64,000 bases of DNA from Aphrophora alni (lineage: Eukaryota > Arthropoda > Insecta > Hemiptera > Aphrophoridae): the NCBI GenBank assembly GCA_963513935.1, contig OY740773.1, positions 100,797,291 to 100,861,290 on the forward strand. Reading direction: 5' to 3'. The notes under the pieces are model-generated. The model did no database searches, was not told the DNA's origin, and saw only the letters and a program-made list of their open reading frames with translations. Within the stretch, counting starts at the first letter, position 1. Every line of letters starts with the position of its first letter. The translations under genes and the position numbers were made by a program. Below are positions 12,111 through 23,479 of the stretch, piece after piece.

Positions 12111-12739
12111 AAGTTAAATTTTTAATTTCAAATATAAAGATTCACGCAGAAGCCTATTATTAAATAACATTTTCACCTTACCTTGTATTTATATTTTGAA
12201 TGTTTTGCCATTCCTAAAAGCCAACCAGATGATGTCAGTCAGTACCAAACGGGTAATACTTACGGCACCAGATAATTTATAGACTAAAAATATAGGAACA
12301 TGGTGTATACTACTCGGGTTTGAAGTTGTACAATGGACTGGGTCAGTATTTAAAAAAAATTAATTCTTCTAGCAAGTTTGTGAAGGACTTAAAAACATAC
12401 CTCACTAAATGGACATTTTACTCGGTGGAGTAAATAGACCTGAACCAATAGACTATATTTTGAGATGTAGGCCTGTTGTTGTTTTGTTCCTAATTTAAAT
12501 ATCTGTGTAATATGTTTAAAATAAATAAATTTGCTGTATCTTAAAAAGGAGAACTTTTCTCTTTGTATGATATATTGAATGGCAGTCCCTACGTTTACTT
12601 CAGCCCTGCTGTTTTTCTCTAGCAAACAAGAAAATAAAAAATAAATAAAATCTTCATCTAACCATTTTCACCCTAAATAGTTAAGTTTAATAGTTAATGC
12701 ATTGATCATTGTAAGTTTTCGTTTAACATCTCTTGAGAC

Positions 12740-13290
12740 ACTAAAGACACACTAACACCAGCTTAAAGTGTTTAGTTCAGTTCACTGAGTCATCGATCTA
12801 AGTTCTAGTTGACAATTAGTTGCAGTGCTTCTGGATTACATGTTGATGCAATTTTGCTTCTTGCTTACCAGCAAATGTCTTGACAACTTCAGCTACAGTA
12901 GGAATTCGAAGATCCTTATAAATATTCTGGTTATGAACGTACCAAGGTAAGGTACGTTATTCTGGTTATGGTTGGTAAGGTGTTCATCATATTTCGCAAC
13001 ACCTTATTTTGGAACGTATGGATTGTTCTGATGTTGATCCACTTAACACATTCCCATATTTGTATACCATGAAGCTGAATTGGCTTAATTATATGATTTT
13101 ATTATAAACTACTAATTTAGAGTTTCTTCCTAATAGCCAATAATGATAAAGCCCTAACCTAACCTAACCTAATAAACCAAACCAAACCTAACCTAACCAA
13201 CCAAAACTAACCTGTCCATTTTATTTTGGTGTGCTTTTTTTCAATTGAATCTAGCATCCAAGGTAATACCAAGTTCTAGAAATAAGAAAT
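12740..13290 (-). pseudogene. jockey-like LINE, RT thumb and C-terminal remnant
   Basis: On the minus strand 13225-13290 gives GITLDARFN followed by KKAHQNKMD, the jockey thumb. 13113-13143 gives YWLLGRNSK, 13020-13075 gives YGIQLWG-like sequence, and 12836-12930 gives NIYKDLRIPTVAEVV and KTFAGKQEAKLHQHV, the C-terminal signature of jockey RTs. Stops and frameshifts are frequent. A telomere-like CCTAA tract replaces the stretch expected between the thumb and YWLLGR, so the order of remaining pieces is otherwise preserved. Confidence 0.85.
13152..13212 (-). repeat. interstitial CCTAA telomere-like tract inside LINE
   Basis: About 60 bp of CCTAA units mixed with degenerate ACCAA variants. It sits within the RT remnant, with recognisable thumb coding sequence on both sides. 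Insertion during break repair is one explanation. Local expansion of a short TTAGG seed is another. Confidence 0.8.
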
Positions 13291-13299
13291 AATATTTTT

Positions 13300-14207
13300 C
13301 AGCAAGATGGAGTCTCACATCATTTTGCAAACCCTTGTTAAACTGCTGCTAAATAATCATCTTTAGGGTAGTTGGAAGTGAATATTTGAACTGGCCACTG
13401 AGGTCGTTAAATCATATTGTCTGTGACTTTTTATTTATATTTTTGCATACACAGTATTTATTAAACGATGTTACCAGTGTGTCGCTGAGGATGGGTTTCA
13501 GTTTCAGTAAAGTTATCTTATTTTCTTTATTAATTCCTGCAAATATAATTTTATGATTTGTTTTTATTTTTGTTTAAATAATTGATTAATTTCAGATATC
13601 TTGTAACGATAAAAAAAATGTTTAGTTATAAAAAATGCATCTTTTATCTGAAAGGACGCCATTTTGTTTTCATTCAGCAAAAGAATATTTTACCCCACGA
13701 CTTTTACAACCATAATTAGGTTGTATGGAAGATTCCAAATAAATCGGTTGGAAAATAACATGGGTATTGGATAATAAAAACCGTATAAGTCTTCCAGGGA
13801 CTAATTGTATATAGACTAAATATGAACTTTACTATAATTTTGCTTGCATATAGTAGTATATTTGTTTGTAAATAGATATCGCTAAATCTATTATAAAGTA
13901 TGTTTCCTATTCTTTATATTTTGTTTACAGTACATTTTATTAGTATTTTTATTTTTTGGGAAAGTGTTATATACTTTCTCATACAGCGTACAACGTTGAG
14001 AAAGTAACTTTATTTTAAAATTATATTTAATTGTGTTAAATAAAGTAGTAATTATTTTAAGAGATTTCATAAAATTGATAATAATTTAAAACCAAAAATA
14101 ACAATAGAATCGTTTTCTGTCAGTTAACTGTTTGTTGTGTTTTTCGAGGTGCAATCCTAAAATAACAGGATTTACATTTCACTAAAACATTTCACATAGA
14201 AAATTTT
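13300..14207. other. no gene seen
   Basis: AT-rich. One CGCCATTTTG motif near 13660 hints at the CCATTTT fold-back family. Nothing else is recognised. Confidence 0.45.
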
Positions 14208-14506
14208 GAAAGGGCTGCAACGTTTTAAAGAAGGATTAGATATATAAAGCACCCCTTTGTGTGAATAAAATGAAACGATACTGTACCGCTGTTTGTAGTA
14301 AAGTCCATCAATACAGAAAGTTGATATTTGATGACAGGTTTATTATTGATGGACAAAGAGGTACCCATTAGCTTCTATATATCTCTTTGTTGGAGATCAA
14401 ATTATATCAATTGTTTTATAAAGACATCCAAATTTTATTGCCTGTAAATGCTATTGTGTTGTTTGGCTTTAGAAGTGTTTTGTTTCTACTGGACAAGTGA
14501 AAACAT
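14208..14506 (+). repeat. inverted repeat pair with 19290-19590, left copy
   Basis: Shares, in inverse order with 19290-19590, AAAGGGCTGCAACG, GCACCCCTTTGTGTGAATAA, ATGAAACGATACTGTA, TAGTAAAGTCCATCAATACA, TTATTATTGATGGACAAAGA, ATATCTCTTTGTTGGAG and TTTAGAAGTGTTT. About 290 bp, diverged but collinear. No coding sequence. Confidence 0.8.
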
Positions 14507-15239
14507 TTCTTTATACATTTATTTGTAGTTTCTATTTTCCAAATATTTGTAGTATAGAGAAAGTTATACAACGGATCAAATTTGGATGATATATTTTACA
14601 TTAAAATATCGCAGACATAAATACAAGTTTTGTGTTTGAGTCACGTTATCGCTAACAAAAATGTTATAAGTGAATTGTCTACGATATCCGATTTATTTTT
14701 TGTCGTCAAACATAATTAATTATATTTGAACAATTTGTTTTGTTATATTATGCGAAAGTACTTTAAAAACATTGCTGACAATTTGTCTTCAGTTAGAATT
14801 AAAAAAAAAAAAAAAATTAAAATTGCATACTTTTATGAAGCTTCAAAAAGTTTAGGCTTTAATAGCAATTTGTCGAAATGAAGTTTAATAATTTGATCGG
14901 AAATTTAGGGTGTTTTTATTAATAGAAAGAAGTAGAATTATTTCAAATAGTAACGATTGCTATTATTTATTTGTAATGATAAAATTTGTTTTATAAACGT
15001 AGATTATAGGGAGATTGTTTTTTTTTTTTTTAAGAAAAAAAAAATCAATGGGATCGACATATGATTGAGATGTATTTTAGAGCTCTTAACAAATACTTCA
15101 TTCCCGAGTTAAAAAAAAAAAGTCAGTTCTAATTGTTATAAATAATTTATTCCGGACATTCCGGTAATTTGTTTTATTCACCTAAAACAAAATAGAAATT
15201 GGAGTCCCGGCTTGTAAAATGTAAATTTACTCCATTACA
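14507..15239. other. no gene seen
   Basis: Very AT-rich with A- and T-homopolymers (about 14803 and 15016). Nothing recognised. Confidence 0.5.
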
Positions 15240-15400
15240 AGGACGATTTTGTATGAATGAAATGACGATTTAAGAAACTGAACACAAAATGTTTTCTTTA
15301 CTCATTCATTTATTTATTTCTTAGGTGACCATTAAATAGGAAAGAAGAAGGAGCCAGTAATCCTTCGTTGTGTCACGCCTTGTTGGTTGAGTTTTGCATA
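15240..15400 (+). repeat. dispersed repeat shared with 18235-18520
   Basis: AAGGACGATTTTGTATGAAT, TTAAGAAACTGA, GGTGACCATTAAATAGGAAA, GAGCCAGTAATCCTTCG and TTGTGTCACG align collinearly with 18240-18415 (AAGGACAGTTTTGTGTGAAT, GGTGACTAATAAATAGCAAA, CGCCAGTGAACCTTCG). Direct orientation, 3 kb apart. Confidence 0.65.
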
Positions 15401-15796
15401 GGGAATTAATTTGTACATTAATAATAGACTGCACCATTATATTATATGACGAAAATTGCTTTTCCACCAATTTTGAAATCTGGGATAATCAATACTGATA
15501 TATGATACAGAACGATAAACCTACTGGGTGGGGGGGGAGTTGTGTGATTGATCCCAAAATATATGTAGAGGTTTTTGTGGATACATTCGTTTTGAGATTC
15601 CAGGAGTCAAAAAATGTCATCTGTCTTAAGAAGTCTGTTTCCTGTTCAAACCTTTCCTACACTGAAGGTCTAATACACTGAATCTCTATTCTGTGTACAT
15701 GTTACGTAACATCCAGTAAGTCAGAACAGCTCAGCTAGACCTTCCTGCCTATTGAGTCATGAAAGACTCTTGTAAGTTCTCTCCCAAGCATTCTGA

Positions 15797-16086
15797 GGTT
15801 CCTTTGAGATCTATTGGAAAGACACCTACGTAAAAGATAATCAACGCATCTGGGCCAATGAAGGAGTATTCAACCCACAACCGTTAGCAAACTTATATGT
15901 CAAAGACAAAAGAAATCCTGCTGTCAGAGTTTATATGAATGGTCTTTCCTCTGTATACCGTATTCCTCCTCAAAGTAATTACTTCCGCTTGTCAGATTTC
16001 TTGAGCTTAGGTTACCTCTAGGCGCACAGTCTTTTGTTTTTCAAAAAAACGAACATGGTCAAGTGGATAATAAGCGCCCTGTTTGA
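15797..16086 (+). pseudogene. unrecognised decayed coding sequence
   Basis: A 74-codon open frame without ATG runs 15797-16021 and includes FEIYWKDTYVKDNQRIW, FNPQPLANLYVKDKRNP, AVRVYMNGLSSVYRIPP and FRLSDFL. At about 16009 the reading shifts frame and continues as RLPLGAQSFVFQKNEHGQVD to a stop at 16084. Codon choice and amino-acid mix are coding-like in an AT-rich desert. The single shift near the first stop suggests one broken gene rather than two chance frames. Family not identified. Candidates are a mobile-element gene, an old viral insertion or a host retrocopy. No splice borders were found. Confidence 0.55.
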
Positions 16087-16089
16087 GAT

Positions 16090-17095
16090 GTTAATTAGAA
16101 CAGCGATTAACAAACATGTCATGTTACATATTTGAATATTTAGAAGAGTACAAAAGTGTACATGCTTATTTGTAGAATATGCTTTTTAGCACGAAGCACA
16201 TTTTGCTCTTTATATGTCTACGAATTTCAAATTTGGATAACACACAATTTGTTTCCATCGACACTTTGCAGCAATACAGTTATAAAAGAAAGAAAATATC
16301 AGTTTCGACATATGTCAATCAAAACCATCACGTTTCTATGTAGGCATTATGATAGTGTTTGTGGAACTGACTTTTACTCGCATTTATTATTTATTTAACC
16401 AAAGTGCGGTGAAAAATAGAGTTGAGCAAATATATAATCTAATAAAATGTGTTTTTGTTATTTATTTATTTTGTTAAAAAAAAACTAAACAAGGTCGACA
16501 CAATTTATTTGATTTGTTTATTTGTTAACAGGAAAATATGGTCATTCAAGAAGTTTTACCGGCGCTTTTCTGAGGTCAAAAGTAAGAAAAAACATCATAC
16601 AAACATATATCCTAAAACGCTTTGGTAGCTAGTTACGGCTAGTGAAAGCTTTTCCTCTTATTTCTCCTGTAAAATTCAGTCTTACTGAATCCCTGGGACC
16701 CAAATTAAGGATCAATATTTGTAGTTTTTTATGCAATTTGATCTGAAAAAATTTAAAAAGTAAATTTCAGAAGTGTTTATGAGAAAACTGGGGTAAAACA
16801 AAAAATGATTAGGTCGAAAAACCTACTTTTTTAAAGTTCGCTATGAAATAAATTTGTTAAACGGTTGATAAATACGTAAAAGTTTGCTATTAAACTTCTA
16901 AAGAATTTAACTCTTACAAATTATTATAAGAAAAGGTTAAAAAATAATAAAATACTAACGGAAAATATTCTTTCTTTATTTTAAACAAAACATATCAAGT
17001 GTATTGAAAAATGACAAAAGGTGTAATGAAACTAAAAATCTATTAGCTGATATCTAAATGCCTGGTAAATTAACTCACCAAATGTTATAATAAAT
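16090..17095. other. no supported gene
   Basis: AT-rich. The frame 16156-16398 shows no recognisable motif. Confidence 0.4.
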
Positions 17096-17412
17096 TTTCA
17101 AAAATTTGTCCTTTTTCAATAGATTTGTCAGCACGATTGTATTGTGCAAACATTATAACTTTGCAAATTGAAAAGATGTTGAGTTCATATTTGGTACACA
17201 CATTTTGTATGTTACGTTTTAGAAGTGTAACGAAAATAAAGACTTTATTTTGTATATTTTCAAAATGGCGGTCGTTTAAAATACTTAATATCTTGAAAAC
17301 CATTAATTTTACAAAAAACCAAGAAACACAATTTCTCGATAGTTGTCTACAACACCCAAGATTGACACACAGAATCAATTCCTAAAGTTTGGTACCTTAC
17401 TTACGGGACATT
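17096..17412 (+). mobile_element. half of a CCATTTT-family fold-back element
   Basis: Shares with 56150-56290 the series TTTGGTACACACATTTTGTA, TGTTACGTTTTAGAAGTGTA, AAGACTTTATTT and CAAAATGGCGG. It ends GGTACCTTACTTACGGGACA then TTCTGTATA, the inverse of an ACAGAATGTCCCGTAAG-type terminus. Open frames on both strands here are shadows of the repeat. Confidence 0.7.
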
Positions 17413-17440
17413 CTGTATAGAATGGTAAATAATTTTATAT

Positions 17441-17560
17441 AAAACGACCATATAATGTATATTAATGTATATTTTTAAGAAGTGTAAGGGTAAACAATTA
17501 ATTATAAAACGATCATATAATGTATATTAATGTATATTTTTAAGAAGTGTAAGGAAAATA
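17441..17560. repeat. 65-bp tandem duplication
   Basis: AAAACGACCATATAATGTAT through AAGAAGTGTAAGG at 17441 recurs at 17506 with one substitution in the first 20 bases (GACC to GATC). Two copies, the second slightly shorter. Confidence 0.92.
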
Positions 17561-18234
17561 AATTAGTTAATTAGCTCTCACTGTAGTGTGAAGTGTATGC
17601 CGATCCTTATACTTAGAACATTTTTAAACTGTAGAACCTTTTTGTGAAATGGTTTAAAAATTCTGCATTTTATAGTATTTATGAAAATTTACGTACTCAT
17701 TAAGGAAATTAATAATTTAATCAAAAAGATCAGACTATCCATTTATATTTATAATTATACTACGCTCAAAACTCACTGACAGTTTTTGAAATTTGTTTTT
17801 CTAGTTTTTGATTGAGACAATTTTCTGAGTGAATTTACGCAGTTTTAAAGGGTTTATTGACAATGCATGAATACCATAGTTTTCCTTAGTGAACGAATCT
17901 ACAAAAACAAGTTGATGGTCGCCATCTTAATACTTACCCACCCCATAATAGAAAGTAATAAAAAGAGAACTTCTAAAAGTATTAACCGAAAGTTGGTTTC
18001 TTGGGCCTTTTACGAAATGTTAAATTGCAATAAATGTATTACAATTTAAAATTATGTATCAAATTTAAAGAAATTCCCCATTAAGTTCGGTCTTCTACAA
18101 TAAAACATAAAAAATCAACACACACCAAATATACAACTTCCTCTTCTATTGAAGTTACGATTACACTAATCTAAAATTAATCTAGTCTTTAAATAATAAT
18201 CTTAATTTTCTAATTCTTTTGAATTTTGTGAATT

Positions 18235-18520
18235 TTATCAAGGACAGTTTTGTGTGAATGAAAAATAAATGTTTAAGTTGAAGAAACTAACAATTGTTGT
18301 TGGTAACTCTTCGGTTTTATTTGTCTCTAAAACTTATCAGATAAAACGTATGGTGACTAATAAATAGCAAAGAAAATGGCGCCAGTGAACCTTCGTGCAA
18401 GTTGTGTCCTGTTCATCGTCCTGACTTAGGAGGGGTGGGGGTGGGGTGTAGTAAAGATAAGTTAACCAATGACATGAATGACCTCTGCTCGGAAATGTGG
18501 AACAGGTGCTGAGAATTTAC
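18235..18520 (+). repeat. dispersed repeat with G-rich block
   Basis: Its first half matches 15240-15400. Its second half (AAAATGGCGCCAG, a GGGGTGGGGGTGGGG block, GTAAAGATAAGTTAA, AATGACCTCTGCTCGGAAAT) matches 24585-24735. Confidence 0.65.
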
Positions 18521-18704
18521 TGTTATTTGATGTGATAAAAGTATTTGTTTCAAGATTTTATTTATTGTTTGGTTACGACTATAAAATCAGAAATAAAAAA
18601 GAGGAATATATTCCTCTGAAGGAGAGTTAAAAAGGTCAGCTTATGAAAGAGCGTCTTACTTTACTCCAAGATCCTCTGCCAGAATATTCTTTTCGGCTCG
18701 GAGA

Positions 18705-18785
18705 AGACTTATGGCCTCACTAATAGTGAATACAATCCCGAGAGAACCTCTCTGGATCTACACCTTTCTTTATGTGCATGTCACG
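18705..18785 (+). repeat. REP-A fragment
   Basis: AATCCCGAGAGAACCTCTCT then GGATCTACACCTTTC corresponds to the junction part of the REP-A unit. Confidence 0.6.
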
Positions 18786-18827
18786 GTCATGTAAGAACAT
18801 AATTATAATAACAGATAATATTCTTCA

Positions 18828-19100
18828 TTTGTAAATTTTACTAAGTTTTAAAGCAGAAATTTGGTACACATTTTTAATTTTACGTGTTGGCAGCATAACA
18901 AAAATCAAAATTTTATCTTATAAATTGTCAAAATGTCAGCAGTTTGAAATTAAAATTTTTGTACATCTCTAAATCCATTAACTTTACAAATATATAAACG
19001 GCCGCCATTTTGAAAATGTATAAGATAAAGTTTTAATTGTTAGTATACATGGCATAAACAAATTGTATACAGAATTTTAATTGAAATATTGATAATTTGT
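18828..19100. mobile_element. CCATTTT-family fold-back element, degraded
   Basis: Left arm 18828-18945 (TTGTAAATTTTACTAAG, TTTGGTACACATTTTTAATT, TGTCAAAATGTCAGC) and right arm 18998-19100 (GGCCGCCATTTTGAAAATGT, AAGATAAAGTTTTAATTG, ATAATTTGTAAATTTATC) are imperfect inverse copies around a short centre. Confidence 0.65.
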
Positions 19101-19289
19101 AAATTTATCAAAATTATTACTTTAGAAAGAAACATAACTGTATACTGCTTTTTAATGGGACAAAGCATCAGATTAAATTGGTTTCATTTTCTATGAGAAA
19201 GAAAGTACTTGGGTGTGTTTATTTTCTGTCGTGCATAACTCAAGAACTTTTAGTATAAAATATGGCAGGAATAAAATAATGTCGAATTA

Positions 19290-19590
19290 GAAATCTACTA
19301 TTTGTCCAGTAGAAACCAAACACTTCTAAAGCCAGACGACAAAATTACGTTTACAGACAAACAAAAATCTTGTATGTCTTTATAAAGCAATAGATATAAT
19401 TTGAACTCCAACAAAGAGATATATCAAAGCTAATGGATACCTCTTTGTCCATCAATAATAAACCTATCATCACATATCAACTTTCTGTATTGATGGATTT
19501 TACTACAAACAGCGATACTGTATCGTTTCATTTTATTCACACAAAGGGATGTTTTATATTTCTAATTAAAGTGTTCCAACCCTTTGTATG
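19290..19590 (-). repeat. inverted repeat pair with 14208-14506, right copy
   Basis: Inverse of the left copy, beginning TTTGTCCAGTAGAAACCAAA and ending CACAAAGGGATG with AACCCTTTG. The 19433-19621 open frame is an accident of the repeat. Confidence 0.8.
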
Positions 19591-19599
19591 CGAAAAAAA

Positions 19600-20194
19600 A
19601 AGAAAAACCTTAATAATTTAGGGATGATAAAACTTGCCAACCACAATCAAACTGACAGAAACAGATTATATTAAAGTATCTAGGTGTTAAATTATTAGCA
19701 AATTAATGACATATAAATTCCTAACACTCTTCATGTACCTACCAACTAAAACATTGTAATAACTAAAAATATTTCCTTAATTCTAGTAAGCGAATTGCCA
19801 TTCATGGAACATTTGAATCATGGTGGTGTTAAATTTTGAACTCTCGCCATTTTGTATAACGTCTTTATAGAATAATGTTGTTTCAGAAACTATTTGTGAT
19901 TTCATGAGGTCTTTTTAATTTTATATTTCTTTCTTTGTATTTAGTCCTTACTTTCTTCTCATCAAAATGAGGGAAATATTTTTCGAAATTTATTAAAATA
20001 AAAGCTGATCTATGATGTATTGTAAAAGTCTCTACCTATTACTATTACAGAAGTAAAAAGAGGGTATAGAATGTCCTTCGTACTATGAATTAAAAAAAAT
20101 GTATGTCTTCAATGGGTAGGTTCGGTAGACATTTCATGGTTAGAGTATCAAAGTTTACATGACAGTGATCAAAATTTCCATATTAATTCAGCCG
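19600..20194. other. no gene seen
   Basis: AT-rich. Only a CGCCATTTTG motif (about 19846) links it to the CCATTTT family. Confidence 0.45.
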
Positions 20195-20375
20195 ACAATC
20201 ATGAAGAGATGAGGTATTATTAAACACAATGTAGAGATGGGATATCACAGATTACTCGATACTGGAGAACAGATTGAACCTGTGATTGTTGGATACAATG
20301 TAATCGAACGGATCTGTGCAGTATTAAAGTCTTTAGAAACATCACTGAGGTAGAGGCGACAAGAAAACCAACAGA
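20195..20375 (+). repeat. inverted repeat with shared open frame, right copy
   Basis: Inverse of 9890-10072. The shared frame reads MGYHRLLD, GEQIEPVI, YNVIERICAVLKSL. Here an insertion (AAACATCACTGAG) breaks it shortly after KSL, so this copy is the more damaged. Confidence 0.65.
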
Positions 20376-21500
20376 TTAGAAGTTTATTGTTTTGTTTGTT
20401 TTATTTATAATTTGTAAACGAAGTGAAATTGACGGAATGTGTGTTCACCCAATGAAATTAAACACGATTTTCATTTGTTCATTATATGCAGTTGTTACAT
20501 GGACAAATCTTGTAGATTAGAGTGTTTATTGTGAAAAAGGTGATTTCTCTTATTTAGTGATTGAAGTTTCAACAACAAGTGTTGCTTGTTTTAAGGGAAT
20601 TATAGAGATAAAAAAAGAAGCGGAGAACATAGCAGGAGACTATTTCTGGAAACGAAGTCTGTTGAAGTCAGAAGAGAACCTTAAAAAAAATTGCAATATC
20701 CCACTCCAAAATGCACTTCCTAAGAAAGGAATTAATATATGTAATAATTATAATTAATTGCACTATAAATTATTAATTTTAAAAATTGAATTTTTTTTGT
20801 AAGCTTGTTGACTGAATAATTAACCCGTATTTATACTGCTGAAATCCAGATGTGTTCTATAAATTTAGTTAATTAAATTGTATTTTGTTATGAAAAATGC
20901 ATTGTTCAAGTGTATTATATTGATAAAAATGGTGGCCCAGTTAAAATGGACACAAGGTATAAATATTTTGTTTCATAGAATGTGTGCATGGTTCATTTTC
21001 ATTTGTCGGTTGATAACTTACATTTTTGGTAAGCGTTAATTTTGGTTTATTTTTATTTTATTTTAGAGAGGGGGTGAGTGGAAACGTTTGTGCAATGTTT
21101 TTTTTCACCTTGTATTACCTTCATTAAATTTTGTTTTGTTTTACTTCTTCAATTTCCTAGCTGTCCTTCTTTACCATTTCTTTTAAGTTGAAACCAACTT
21201 TAACGCCATGTTTTCACCAATCTTGTTATTTTACCACTCAGCTAACACACACATTTGTTTTCATCATACTGCACCGAAAGCAGCTGTTTTCCATTACAGC
21301 TGAGAACAACGAAAGTGATCGTTTCCCAATCTCAAGTTTAGGGGGAAAACGATCAGCTGACTTTCCACTGCTCTAATTTAGTTTCGTGTTTGCCCACCAG
21401 TAACACTAATGTTTCTTCCCATTACATTTGTGCGTTTCAAATTAGCTGATCTTAAATAATTAACAACAGAATTGTTAAAACAAATAGACAAATTTTACTG
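20376..21500. other. no gene seen; one dispersed-repeat fragment
   Basis: About 21040-21110 contains AGAGAGGGGGTGAGTGGAAA and TTTGTGCAATG, related to the GAGTGAGAAAGTTTGTGCAA repeat family. About 21290-21360 contains two inverse CGATCGTTTCCC/GGGGGAAAACGATC-like blocks that could form a hairpin. The open frames here are not convincing. Confidence 0.4.
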
Positions 21501-21520
21501 TTGTATTTTCGTGTTTGAAA

Positions 21521-21551
21521 ATGACTGCTGTAAATGTTTCTAACATACCAG
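21521..21551 (+). CDS. candidate first coding exon (10 codons)
   Basis: ATG with A at -3 (TTTGAAAATG) starts MTAVNVSNIP and ends CCAG|GTAAGT, a consensus donor, leaving phase 1. No upstream in-frame ATG precedes it closely. If real, it begins a plus-strand gene whose next exon lies downstream, and none was recognised. At this length chance cannot be excluded, so confidence is low. Its strand is opposite to the two candidate internal exons at 23401 and 62174. Confidence 0.3.
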
Positions 21552-22257
21552 GTAAGTTATTGAAAAAGCCTCAGACATATCATTAAATCTACCACCAGAG
21601 AAATTGTGAGACAATTATTATTATTACTAATGAGATAATTTTGTTTTTAATAAAAGATAAAATTGTTAATTAAAAATTTATATTATGAGAAATGTACTAG
21701 TTTTTATTTTATTTAGGCCTATTGTGTGTTTTTTACATCATGATGAAAAGTATCGTTTATAACTCGTACCGGGTCACTTTCGGTAGTAGTAATTAAATAT
21801 ACAATTCCATCAGCACATATTGATATAATATGTCAATCAAACCGGTCACATATTGTAGACATTATGTGCCTGTCAGCAAGCCATTCAATTTTAAAGTGCA
21901 CTTCAAATTATATTTAACAAATGCGGTATCAGTTTCAGTAGTTTAATTACATAAATAAATAAAATCTATTTGTTTTGTTATTTTGGTAAATACAATACAT
22001 TAAGGTCGATTTAATTTATTTGTAGTTGGTACTTTATTTATTTGCTAATGGATGAGTCAGATAATACATATTTTATTGTTTGGTAAACAAATTAGGATAT
22101 AAAAAACGCCAATAGCGTAATTTATGTTTTCAACAAATATAGAAAAATATAAGTTATTTTATCAGTGATTAATGTAAAACGTAGATTTAGTAGTGTGGAT
22201 TTTGATACTTACACTACTTTTTAAAGAGTTCAGTCTCTGATAATCATTTTGTTTTGT

Positions 22258-22745
22258 TTTTAGGGACAGTAGGTGCAGTCAAGAACCTTTTATAGTTTCA
22301 CGCGCATGTCTGTCTGTAAGTCGCAACCAATTTACACAAATAAGACAATATTTTTCAAACTTTGCACTTATATTCTTTGTATTCTCTCACATATAGTAAA
22401 AATATACCGGCAATAAAAAAAATTGGTTAAGGGTAAAATATTATCGAGTTGAACAATATTTTTTGGAATTATCAGGATTTTTTTTAACAAACAAATAACG
22501 AAGAGGCAATATACATAAGCATAGAAACAACAACTGTAAGGATGACACCAGTCCTATTTTATTGGGTATCAGTCTTATGAACCACTACAATCAATGTCTA
22601 TATGCCTAGGGACCGTATGTCGTGTGGTTGTAACACACATTTGACAATTTTATATATTTCTTTTTCACGTATACGAGTCAAAAGTTCGATGTAGATTATT
22701 TTTGCGGGTATACCCGATTTAGAATAGTGCAATATTAACCGTCAG
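22258..22745 (-). repeat. inverse copy of the 7440-8285 dispersed repeat
   Basis: On the minus strand: CACGACATACGGTCCCTAGG, then CAACTCGATAATATTTTACC, GAATACAAAGAATATAAGTG, ACAGACAGACATGCGCGTGA, AAGGTTCTTGAC. Matches landmarks of both copies at 7440-7740 and 7980-8285. Confidence 0.72.
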
Positions 22746-22749
22746 ATAC

Positions 22750-23395
22750 AATGCACCTGACGGAGGGTTAAGAAGTGTTTAAAGAAATCATCATAATAAT
22801 TATGATCTGAAATAACAGAAAATTAATTATTATAATAATGATGATGTGAGATAATGGAAAAGCTCAATATATTTTGTTATTAGATGCTGTACTTAATATG
22901 GAGTAATATTTATTTTTTTTGATTTATTTCTTCCTATAGATCTTGTTTGGCTGTTTATACACAATTAGGTTAAGGGATGACAATATTCATGTGTCAATTT
23001 ATAATCTGACAAGTGATTGTCTAAGACTTGTAAATTTAAGTTATTATTTTTGCCTATTAGTTTTAGAAATATTTATTAAGTTAAAATTTTTAATATTTTT
23101 ATTGTGCAATATAAAATGAAATTTAGGTTTCAAAAATGTTGGCTATACACACTATTTGTAAACTGGGTGATGGTATCAATGGGTAAAAACAATTTTCCAT
23201 AAATAGGAAAAAATGTTGATTGGTGATGGTGTAAATTATTTTGGGGAACATGAATTAGAATACTGGTAGTTATTCTTTGTTGTTTGTGATTGGTGTTGGT
23301 ATTGGTAATAGGGAATATATTACTAATTTTTCTTTAATTTGCCTTCTGTATTTTAATTATTTTATTGAGTTTAAGGGGATTCATACTATAATTGT
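22750..23395. other. no gene seen; one short inverted repeat
   Basis: 22785-22860 contains a local palindrome (AAATCATCATAATAATTATG against TTATTATAATAATGATGATG). The rest is AT-rich with no motif, plausibly intron of the gene carrying the 23401 candidate exon. Confidence 0.45.
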
Positions 23396-23400
23396 CTTAC

Positions 23401-23479
23401 TGATAATAATTTACTGCCTAAACGATTATTCATAGCGAACTGGGCTTCCTCTCGAATCCGCCTAAACTCTTGTGCTGAA
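23401..23479 (-). CDS. candidate internal exon, 79 nt, unknown gene
   Basis: On the minus strand the acceptor region reads TTATTATTATTTTTCCAG and the donor TCA|GTAAGA. Of the three frames between them only one is open: one leading base, then SAQEFRRIREEAQFAMNNRL and GSKLLS, exactly 26 codons, ending phase 0. The peptide is charged and helix-prone (EFRRIREEAQ) and base composition is less AT-rich than its flanks. Protein not recognised. It cannot follow the exon at 62174-62294 directly because the phases differ (that exon leaves 1 base, this one supplies 1). Confidence 0.5.
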
